Positions 58,225-64,000 of a stretch of DNA of 64,000 bases are shown here, one piece after another. The position numbers and the translations under genes are program-made. The notes under the pieces were generated by a model. That model was not told where the DNA came from. It searched no databases and was given only the letters and a program-made list of their open reading frames with translations. The DNA is from Chloroflexota bacterium (GTDB lineage: Bacteria > Chloroflexota > Anaerolineae > Anaerolineales > Anaerolineaceae). Every line of letters begins with the position of its first letter. Within the stretch, counting starts at the first letter, position 1. The stretch lies in the NCBI GenBank assembly GCA_004347695.1, contig SLTK01000002.1:62001-126000 (forward strand). The letters are read 5' to 3'.

Positions 58225-59981
58225 GGTAATCCGACTCCCAGCGCCAAAATGGCCAAAACCACGATCAGCGCAGCCACCAAATAGGCCACGTTCCAGCTAA
58301 GCATCCCCGTCTGGGTGCTGCGCAGTTTTTCGGCGCTGTCCTGCGTGACCGCCACCACCGCGCGGTTGACAGCCTCAAACCCGAAGCTGTTCGCTGCGGC
58401 TTTTCCAAGGCTTGCCAAAGCCTGGCTCAACCCGGTCAACCGATCTCGCTGCCACCAGGCAGCCAACCCCAATCCGATCACCAGCAGGGCGATCAAAGTC
58501 ACTGGAGCGGTCAGGACTTCCCGCAAAATTTCGCCGGTGGGAAACGCAGCGATCCGGTGAGCCGGCAAACTTTCGGAAAGCAGCCGCGAAAACGAGCCTG
58601 CCAGCAACCACGTGGATAATGTTCCAAGTGCCAGCGGCGCCAGGGCAACCTTCATGGCCAGGCCGGCGTCATGGGCATGCAGTTCAGTGCGCGGTTGTCC
58701 GTAGAATACCAGCCACACCATGCGGAAGGTGTAGAAGGCAGTCAACCCGGAGACCACCAGCATCACAATTAACATCCATAACGGGTTGCCGTGTTCCAGA
58801 CCAACCTCCAGGATCAACTCTTTGCTCCAAAAGCCGTTCAAAACCGGCAGACCGGCCAGCGCCAGTGCTCCAATGACAAATACCAGCCGTACGAACGGCA
58901 TCTTTTTGCCAAGGCCGCCCATCTGGCGCATATCCCGAGTTCCAACCGAATGGATGACAGCGCCGGCGCCCAGGAAGAGCAGCGCTTTGAAAACTGAATG
59001 GCTGAGCAAGTGGAACTGAGCGGCAAAAACGCCGCCTGCCCCAACCGCGTAAACCATATAGCCCAACTGGCTGACGGTCGAATAGGCCAGCACGCGTTTC
59101 AGGTCAGTCGCGACGATGGCCATCACCGCTGCCAGCAGCGCCGAAAGCATGCCAACCGCCATGACCGCCTCGCGCCAGCCAGGTACTCCCTCAAAGGCCG
59201 GGAAGAAGCGCGCCAGCAGGTAAACCCCGGCATTGACCATGGTTGCGGCGTGGATCAATGCGCTGATTGGTGTGGGCGCCTCCATCGCGTCCGGTAACCA
59301 GGTCTGGAAAGGAAACTGCGCCGACTTTGCAGCAGCCGCCGCCAGACAGCCAAAGGCCATCCAGGCCAGCGCGCCGGAAGGCAACAAGCCCGGGTTGGCG
59401 ATCACGGCCAAAATGTCGTAACTGCCGGTATGGGCAAATAGAACCAGCGCTCCAATCAGCAAACCAAGCCCGCCAAACTGGGTGATGATGAGCGCCTTGA
59501 TACCGCCGGCGACCGCCTTGGGATCATCATTATGGAAGGAAATCAGAGCATACGAGGTCAGCGCGGTGATTTCCCAGAAAACGAACATGAGCAGTAAATT
59601 GGTGGTCAGCACCAGGCCAACCATAGCGCCAATGAAAAACAAGACAAAGGCGTAGTACCGGCCAAGCTGCGCTTCGCCGCGCATGTAATCCACCGAAAAA
59701 ATCACCGCCAGCGACCCAATGACCGTGGCAACTGCGGCTAAAAATACTCCCAGCCCGTCCGGCGAGAAGGTGAAGTCGCCAAAAGCGCCGCCAATGGGCA
59801 GCGTGACCAGCGGGCGTTCATAGCCAAAAGGTATCAGCAGCAGAGCAGCGATCCCGGCTGCGACCGAAAAGCTAACTGCCAGTGTATGCTGCAGCCGGGG
59901 ATGACGGTCGCCGGCAGCCCAGCAAAGCAAAGCGCCCAGCCAGGGAAGTCCAACTGTCAAAAGGATCAACTGTTCGGCCAC
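58221..59981 (-). CDS. Antiporter-like subunit (NuoL/MrpA N-part/HyfB-like)
   Basis: A 586-residue membrane protein of the NuoL/MrpA branch. Typical segments are YYAFVLFFIGAMVGLVLTTNLLLMFVFWEITALTSYALI, KSAQFPFQTWLPDAMEAPTPISALIHAATMVNAGVYLLAR, and KRVLAYSTVSQLGYMVYAVG. It ends with a hydrophobic helix after a soluble stretch, but lacks NuoL's long lateral helix. With the second antiporter gene just after it (4-bp overlap), the enzyme has two full ion channels. It begins 3 bp after the NuoK-like gene. Confidence 0.93.
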   Translation of the reverse strand: MAEQLILLTVGLPWLGALLCWAAGDRHPRLQHTLAVSFSVAAGIAALLLIPFGYERPLVTLPIGGAFGDFTFSPDGLGVFLAAVATVIGSLAVIFSVDYMRGEAQLGRYYAFVLFFIGAMVGLVLTTNLLLMFVFWEITALTSYALISFHNDDPKAVAGGIKALIITQFGGLGLLIGALVLFAHTGSYDILAVIANPGLLPSGALAWMAFGCLAAAAAKSAQFPFQTWLPDAMEAPTPISALIHAATMVNAGVYLLARFFPAFEGVPGWREAVMAVGMLSALLAAVMAIVATDLKRVLAYSTVSQLGYMVYAVGAGGVFAAQFHLLSHSVFKALLFLGAGAVIHSVGTRDMRQMGGLGKKMPFVRLVFVIGALALAGLPVLNGFWSKELILEVGLEHGNPLWMLIVMLVVSGLTAFYTFRMVWLVFYGQPRTELHAHDAGLAMKVALAPLALGTLSTWLLAGSFSRLLSESLPAHRIAAFPTGEILREVLTAPVTLIALLVIGLGLAAWWQRDRLTGLSQALASLGKAAANSFGFEAVNRAVVAVTQDSAEKLRSTQTGMLSWNVAYLVAALIVVLAILALGVGLP

Positions 59982-59984
59982 AGG

Positions 59985-60296
59985 TCATCTCCTCAACGAC
60001 GTCAGCGAGCGCAGGTCCAGGGTGCCGATCACGCGGCGCACCTGTACCGCCAGCGCCATGCCAATGACCGCCACGATGGTGTCGGCAATAATGACCGTAA
60101 TGGCCAGGCTTTGCCCCAATTCCTCCTGCCCGGTCAGACGGCCAGCCAAAACCAGCGCCAACATGGCACCTTTGACCAGCAATTGCAGCGCGACGATAAC
60201 CTTGATCAGGTGGCGGGTGGTCAGCAGCGCATAAATGCCAATCCCGATTAAACCCAGGACCATGATGATTACGGTGGTGGGAATGGATATCGTCAT
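59985..60296 (-). CDS. MrpC/NuoK-like small membrane subunit (MbhG-like)
   Basis: A 103-residue protein with three helices. Features of NuoK/MnhC are IGIGIYALLTTRHLIKVIVALQLLVKGAML and ELGQSLAITVIIADTIVAVIGMALAVQV; the TVIIADTIV helix is the MrpC version of NuoK's TVAAAE helix. It partners with the antiporter subunits. Its ATG overlaps the preceding gene by 4 bp. Confidence 0.9.
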   Translation of the reverse strand: MTISIPTTVIIMVLGLIGIGIYALLTTRHLIKVIVALQLLVKGAMLALVLAGRLTGQEELGQSLAITVIIADTIVAVIGMALAVQVRRVIGTLDLRSLTSLRR

Positions 60297-60790
60297 GCTC
60301 TACGGTCCTTTTGCGTTGGAGATAGATCTGTCTTTTGATCGGATAGCAAGCCCAGAACTCCCAGAACGCCTGCCAGAATCATCAGTATTTGCAGCAAGGT
60401 GTCCAATTGCCGGTCTTCCCAGAAAATTTCACGAAAGGTTGCGTATACCTGACCCGTTTCAGACTGGTTAATTCCCGGCAGGATGAAAATCAAAAGCAGT
60501 GCGCTGGCGCCGAAGAGCAGAACCCAGGACAGCGGCCGGGGAATCGTGCGGCGCGCGTCCAGGTTTTCTTCGCCGGTCAAATTGATGGCAAACACGAACA
60601 GAACTGTCACCAGACCGGCGCCAACGCTCAGTTCGATCACGGCGATTTCTGGCGCCCCCAACAAATACATTTCCAATGCGACCAACGCGCTGGCGCCTGC
60701 CAGCCACAGAGCAGAAAGCAACAACCGCGCCGCTCGAACCGCCTGGATTGCGCAAACCAGCGCCGCCGCCGCAATCAGAACATGAAACAT
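60293..60790 (-). CDS. MrpB/MbhD-E-like membrane subunit, first gene of hydrogenase operon
   Basis: A 165-residue membrane protein. The first 75 residues follow the DUF4040/MbhD pattern (AIQAVRAARLLLSALWLAGASALVALEMYLLGAPEIAVIELSVGAG), like NuoJ and the C-part of MrpA. The second half has a helix (LLFGASALLLIFILPGI), an outer loop, and a last helix (LLQILMILAGVLGVLGL), resembling MbhE or the short MrpB-like part. So it may equal a fused MbhD-MbhE. GGAGGTG sits five bases before the ATG at 60790. It opens an 11-gene operon running to 52305 with mostly overlapping or tightly spaced genes. Confidence 0.85.
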   Translation of the reverse strand: MFHVLIAAAALVCAIQAVRAARLLLSALWLAGASALVALEMYLLGAPEIAVIELSVGAGLVTVLFVFAINLTGEENLDARRTIPRPLSWVLLFGASALLLIFILPGINQSETGQVYATFREIFWEDRQLDTLLQILMILAGVLGVLGLLSDQKTDLSPTQKDRRA

Positions 60791-61090
60791 GCATTCACCT
60801 CCACTGAGGATTTAGGTTTCACTGTGCTAAAGTTATCTACCATTGTGAACGTTAAAAATGTGATGAAGACTTTTCTTCATTCTGCATCTTTGAATGGTTC
60901 CTGTTTTGCCAGATTAATCTTAGCCTTGCTTGTGCATAATTTCACATGATAGGTTTCCCGAACTAGCAGGCTAACCGTCACGAGTATTTATTACATTCCT
61001 TTCAATAATCATGACAGGACTTGTAATTTATAACGCACCGCGTTATGATGAGTGAAGTGGACCTGTTCTTTCAATTATGGAGGTGTTTTG
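60791..61090. other. 300-bp divergent control region (hydrogenase operon / phasin)
   Basis: No gene is seen. It must hold both promoters. Two small inverted repeats stand out: ATGAAGA/TCTTCAT with a 4-base centre (60863-60880), on the hydrogenase side, and ATAACGC-ACC-GCGTTAT (61030-61046), about 45 bp before the phasin ATG. The second could be the PhaR site, since PhaR regulators often control phasin genes. No clear -35/-10 pair could be fixed for either direction. Confidence 0.45.
61030..61046. promoter_or_regulatory. Candidate PhaR operator
   Basis: Perfect 7-bp inverted repeat ATAACGC/GCGTTAT with a 3-base centre, lying shortly before the phasin-like gene. The link to PhaR is by position and by the known habit of PhaR to repress phasin genes. 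Confidence 0.4.
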
Positions 61091-61450
61091 ATGACCAACA
61101 ACCCGAAAACCGACGAATCTGCTGAGAAAAGCCCGTATTCAGCTTTCTTCCAGCTTTCAAGAAAGGTGCTGCTGGCTGGCATTGGCGCCGCAGTACTGGC
61201 GCAAGAGGAGATCGAAAACTTTGTTAACCGCATGGTGGAGCGGGGCGAAATTGCCGAAAAAGACGCCCGGCAACTGGCGCGGGAAATCATGGACCGGCGC
61301 GAGAAAATGCTGCGTGAATGGCGCGGTGGGGCTGAACCTGCTCATCCATCTGTCGCGACAAAAGCCGACATCGACGCGCTAACAGCGAAAATTGCTGAAC
61401 TCAATCGCAAGATCGACGAGCTTAACAAAAAACAAAAATCTGGCGAGTAA
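61091..61450 (+). CDS. Phasin-like granule-associated protein (PhaI/PhaF-like)
   Basis: A 119-residue protein from the ATG at 61091, five bases after GGAGGTG. Residues 15-75 (SPYSAFFQLSRKVLLAGIGAAVLAQEEIENFVNRMVERGEI) follow the poly(hydroxyalkanoate) granule-associated pattern: an amphipathic helix with a small-residue patch. It then turns into a charged coiled coil (KADIDALTAKIAELNRKIDELNKK). Such proteins coat storage granules; related ones also interact with membranes. PhaR follows 10 bp later. No polymer synthase (phaC) is in the window, so granule binding is inferred from the pair. Confidence 0.78.
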   Translation: MTNNPKTDESAEKSPYSAFFQLSRKVLLAGIGAAVLAQEEIENFVNRMVERGEIAEKDARQLAREIMDRREKMLREWRGGAEPAHPSVATKADIDALTAKIAELNRKIDELNKKQKSGE

Positions 61451-61459
61451 TGGCAGCGT

Positions 61460-61936
61460 ATGCCGACCATCAGGCGCTACACCAACCGAAAACTTTACGA
61501 CCTTGACTCGCGACGGTACGTCACCCTGGAGGATATCGGAGCGATGGTGCGCGGCGGTGACGAGGTGCGGGTGGTGGATTACGCCACCGGCGCCGACCTG
61601 ACGAATCCAACCCTGCTGCAAGTGCTTTTCGACGAGGAGAGGCGCGCCGGGGGTTTATTTCCTCCGGCGCTGTTGACCTGCCTGGTTAACCGCAGCAGCC
61701 GTGGTTTGAACGCCATGCTCAATCTCTCAGCCGCGTTCGACGGCGAAATTCGCCGCCGCGTTACACGGTTGGTGGAGTTGGGACAATTGACGCCAGACGA
61801 AGCCGATCGGTTGTGCGCGCTGCTGCTGGATCCGGCGCTGCTGCCGGTCGAGTCGCCAGCCAGCGCCGCGGATCTTCAATTCTTGCTGGCGGAGGTCGAG
61901 CGCCTGGAAAAACGCATCGAGCAATTGGCGGAATAA
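61460..61936 (+). CDS. PhaR-like polyhydroxyalkanoate regulator
   Basis: A 158-residue protein. The N-terminal 60 residues carry the PHB/PHA accumulation regulator DNA-binding domain: IRRYTNRKLYDLDSRRYVTLEDIGAMVRGGDEV, then VVDYATGADLTNPTLLQVLFDEE. The C-terminal part is helical and ends in a coiled coil (LAEVERLEKRIEQLAE). In proteobacteria PhaR binds both polymer and phasin promoters, releasing when granules form. Here it is co-transcribed with a phasin-like gene. No ribosome site is clear. The family is best known outside Chloroflexota. Confidence 0.88.
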   Translation: MPTIRRYTNRKLYDLDSRRYVTLEDIGAMVRGGDEVRVVDYATGADLTNPTLLQVLFDEERRAGGLFPPALLTCLVNRSSRGLNAMLNLSAAFDGEIRRRVTRLVELGQLTPDEADRLCALLLDPALLPVESPASAADLQFLLAEVERLEKRIEQLAE

Positions 61937-62009
61937 TACAATTCTGTTTTTTTTATCCCATTTTGGCGGATTGACTCCTACCGGCGGTGGAATGGTAATG
62001 ACAGCGGAT

Positions 62010-62822
62010 TTAGACGCGCGAAAGGCGATAAACCAGCTCGCCAGGGAAATCAAAGCGTGTGACCTGCCATGGCAGGTCAACGATTAGCTCCCGGAAATGT
62101 TGATCGTAATTGACGCGCATGCCCTTGCCGCGCCCGCCCAGGCTGTGCACCGGGAAGGAGATCAACATGTGCTCCGCCTGGATCGAACTTAAAAGCCGCC
62201 GCCCGATGGATTTATCCACCTGTTCCAGGCACGGAATGGTTTTGAGTAACAGCGCCAATTCTACTTGCTGCTTGGGCAGGTGATGGATCAAGTCACAGGT
62301 GAATGCACGCCCGTTGACGCCGGTGTGCGCGTAAAAGGTATTCAGGAAGTCGGCCATGTCGGCATATATGTCACAGGCAAAGAGTTGTGCATTGGGCGCC
62401 AGCGGCAGCCACGGCAGCGCCAGTGGATTGAGCCCGCAAGCCAGGTCGAGGAGCGAATGGATCGGGCCCAGCCCGGCTAAAGGCTGGCGGTAGAAATCCT
62501 CGAGGAAACCCAGCCGCTCGCGGGTGGAAGTATGCTCGCGCATGCCTGCCAGGCAAAAGGCCTTGATTTCCGGGCTATGCAGATCGTGGGACAGGGCGGT
62601 CAATTGGCGAGTAAGCTGCGCATAGCCGATAGGTTTTTCCTGGTAGGCGCTGCCCACCTGGTGCAGCTTATTGCGCACGGCTTTGATCGTCTCTTTGACG
62701 CTGCGACCTTTGGCAAGCTCCTGTTCGACCAGCGCCTGTACCAGCCCGGCATCAACGGCTGCATACTTGGGCGCATTGCGCACCGCTTCCACCAGAGATT
62801 GAACGGCAGCCGGGTCGCTCAT
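62010..62822 (-). CDS. FmrO/Arm-type 16S rRNA methyltransferase, paralogue 2
   Basis: A 270-residue relative of the enzyme at 40529-41353. The N-terminal domain has LVEQELAKGRSVKETIKAVRNKLHQVGSAY; then EHTSTRERLGFLEDFY and the SAM site LLDLACGLNPLALPWL, which is even closer to the ArmA/RmtB consensus than copy 1. Near the end are LISFPVHSLGGRGKGM and DQHFRELI, typical of the family's active site. Its ATG overlaps the stop of the tgt-like gene by 4 bp, so the two are one operon. m7G1405 of 16S rRNA is the expected target; two copies suggest different sites or roles. Confidence 0.87.
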   Translation of the reverse strand: MSDPAAVQSLVEAVRNAPKYAAVDAGLVQALVEQELAKGRSVKETIKAVRNKLHQVGSAYQEKPIGYAQLTRQLTALSHDLHSPEIKAFCLAGMREHTSTRERLGFLEDFYRQPLAGLGPIHSLLDLACGLNPLALPWLPLAPNAQLFACDIYADMADFLNTFYAHTGVNGRAFTCDLIHHLPKQQVELALLLKTIPCLEQVDKSIGRRLLSSIQAEHMLISFPVHSLGGRGKGMRVNYDQHFRELIVDLPWQVTRFDFPGELVYRLSRV

Positions 62823-63922
62823 GCGCGGCGCATGCGAATGCGATCGGTGAGTTGGGTCATGAAGCGCAAATTGTGCAGCGACGCCAACCGCAAATACAGG
62901 CTGTCGTTAAGTTTGAAGAGATGGTGTATATAGCCCAATGAATAATGGCTGCAAGCCGGGCAGTCGCAATATGGTGAGATTGGCAGGTTGGCTTTGATGT
63001 GGCGCTCGTCGTTGATGTACAAATACTTCAACCAATCTCCCGATAAGCCCCCGTCTTTTTCCGGCGGGGTGGCGAAAGTGTTCAGCCTTCCGTGGCGCGC
63101 ATCCCGGGTCGGCATGGCGCAATCAAAAATCCCGTAGCCCAGGTCGGAACCAACAAGTACATTACGTGGGTGACCGATGCCCAGAGCATGCAAGGGGAAT
63201 TGGGATGGAATGAGCGAACGGGTGTACTCCAGCACTTCGTACAGCAATTGGCCTTCGCCGTCGAGCGGCCAGCCGCCAAAACCAAAACCGTCAAACCCGA
63301 TTTCGAGCAGGGTTTCAGCGCAGCGTTTGCGCAGGTCTAGTTCGCCGCCGCCCTGGATGACGCCAAAAATGCGCGGACGCTGGTCAGCAGACAACTTTTT
63401 CTGGTCAACCAGCCGGTCAAACTCGCGGCGGGAGCGTTTAGCCCAATCGATCGTGCGCTTTACAGATAACTCCTGCTCGCTCCGCGGGGCGTCAACATGG
63501 GTGCAATCATCCAGACAAATCACTACATCCGCACCGTAGCTGAATTGCAGCTGGGTTCCTTTTTCAGGCGTCAGCAGATATTTACGGGTGCTGCCCTCGG
63601 GTTGAAAATGGATACCGCGCTCGTCCATTTTGCCAAATTTCGGGTTCTGGCGGATGAGGGAGTAGGCCTGAAAGCCGCCTGAATCGGTCACGATTGGTCG
63701 GTCCCAGGCGCTCATGCGGTGCAGCCCGCCCAACGCCTGAATGGTGCTCGACCCCGGGCGCTGCATCAGATGGTAGGTGTTCATCACCACCGCTTCAATG
63801 CCGGCAACGGCCAGGTCAGCCGAATCAACCGTGCGCACCACGCCAAACGTCGCGTCCGGCATGAAAACCGGAAACCGGAGCGTGCCGTGAAGCAGTTGGA
63901 GTGAGGTCGGAGCAGCGGTCAT
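62819..63922 (-). CDS. Divergent tRNA-guanine transglycosylase (Tgt family)
   Basis: A 367-residue barrel enzyme of the Tgt family, which swaps guanine in tRNA for queuine or its precursor. Expected parts are FPVFMPDATFGVVRTV, the first catalytic Asp in VTDSGGFQAYSL, DDCTHVDAP, GVIQGG, the nucleophile region FDCAMPTRDARHG, and a zinc site in CDCPACSHYSLGYIHHLF. The substrate-pocket strand, normally GGLAVGE, reads FGGWPLDGEG, a clear departure, so base specificity may differ. The protein is shorter at both ends of the N-part than common Tgt. It is co-transcribed with the second Arm-type methyltransferase (4-bp overlap). No queuosine synthesis gene is near. Confidence 0.85.
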   Translation of the reverse strand: MTAAPTSLQLLHGTLRFPVFMPDATFGVVRTVDSADLAVAGIEAVVMNTYHLMQRPGSSTIQALGGLHRMSAWDRPIVTDSGGFQAYSLIRQNPKFGKMDERGIHFQPEGSTRKYLLTPEKGTQLQFSYGADVVICLDDCTHVDAPRSEQELSVKRTIDWAKRSRREFDRLVDQKKLSADQRPRIFGVIQGGGELDLRKRCAETLLEIGFDGFGFGGWPLDGEGQLLYEVLEYTRSLIPSQFPLHALGIGHPRNVLVGSDLGYGIFDCAMPTRDARHGRLNTFATPPEKDGGLSGDWLKYLYINDERHIKANLPISPYCDCPACSHYSLGYIHHLFKLNDSLYLRLASLHNLRFMTQLTDRIRMRRA

Positions 63923-64000
63923 GAGGAGGGATTTGATCTTTTTGGTGGGGACGCGATTTTTTCACAAGTATCACCCATTGTAACCGGAAAAAAGGGCTTC

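Noticed and set aside
52305..60790. Respiratory complex I
   Set aside because: NuoE, F and G are absent, and the large subunit keeps both nickel cysteine pairs, so it is a hydrogenase.

Overview
The window looks like a piece of chromosome from an uncultured Chloroflexota bacterium, probably Anaerolineae. This is inferred from gene content and protein style, not from a marker search: GC is moderate, several genes have TTG or GTG starts, many hairpins separate genes, a GH51 arabinofuranosidase sits beside DinG, and there are PolX, FmrO-type methyltransferases and a characteristic family-5 solute-binding lipoprotein. No rRNA or phylogenetic marker confirms the placement.

Layout. 1-5.0 kb: start of an M16C peptidase, an MFS exporter, an OmpR-type regulator, and two adjacent but unrelated Ntn-hydrolase-type enzymes (C45 and DUF1028). 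5.3-12.2 kb: a respiratory block on the minus strand. It has a c-heme sensor kinase and its NarL-type regulator, a degenerate receiver protein, a collagen-like triheme lipoprotein, a Rieske protein, a b6-type cytochrome, and a cytochrome b C-terminal half fused to seven c-type heme motifs. 12.5-33.9 kb: a PP2C-like membrane protein, PolX, a D-serine dehydratase-like enzyme, an M50 protease, tRNA-Sec(UCA), a D-Ala ligase-like ATP-grasp protein, PAP2, GH51, DinG with an exonuclease domain, a HAD-HD fusion, a class A beta-lactamase-like protein, a cNMP/PH-domain membrane protein, and def-recF-rsmG. 34.2-38.2 kb: a peptide/nickel-type ABC importer whose binding protein appears circularly permuted. 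38.3-51.7 kb: RNA methyltransferases (RsmE, an RsmF-like m5C enzyme, an FmrO/Arm-type enzyme), a very large alpha-2-macroglobulin-like lipoprotein without the thioester motif, a PadR locus, an AlkA-like glycosylase, a ClbS-like protein and a nucleosidase-like protein. 52.3-60.8 kb: an 11-gene membrane-bound group 4 [NiFe] hydrogenase operon with Mrp/NuoL-type antiporter subunits and its own maturation protease. 61.1-63.9 kb: a phasin-like protein, a PhaR-like regulator, a second FmrO/Arm-type methyltransferase and a divergent tRNA-guanine transglycosylase.

How the parts fit. The hydrogenase (H2 evolution or uptake coupled to ion pumping) and the quinol-cytochrome c branch suggest a flexible energy metabolism. 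The heme-bearing kinase next to the cytochrome genes probably senses redox state or a gas and tunes that branch. tRNA-Sec shows the organism makes selenoproteins, although none was recognised here. The phasin and PhaR pair implies polyhydroxyalkanoate or similar storage granules, but no synthase is present.

Non-coding structure is rich: a MITE-like family (2 copies), a REP-like family of about 70 bp (3 copies), a 50-bp dispersed element (2 copies), GCTCGCGAGC-centred palindromes (3), a perfect 38-bp palindrome, and direct repeats in which the 3' end of a gene is copied on the far side of a REP-like element. Three genes have a -10 hexamer 6-7 nt before the start codon and no Shine-Dalgarno, which predicts leaderless transcripts.
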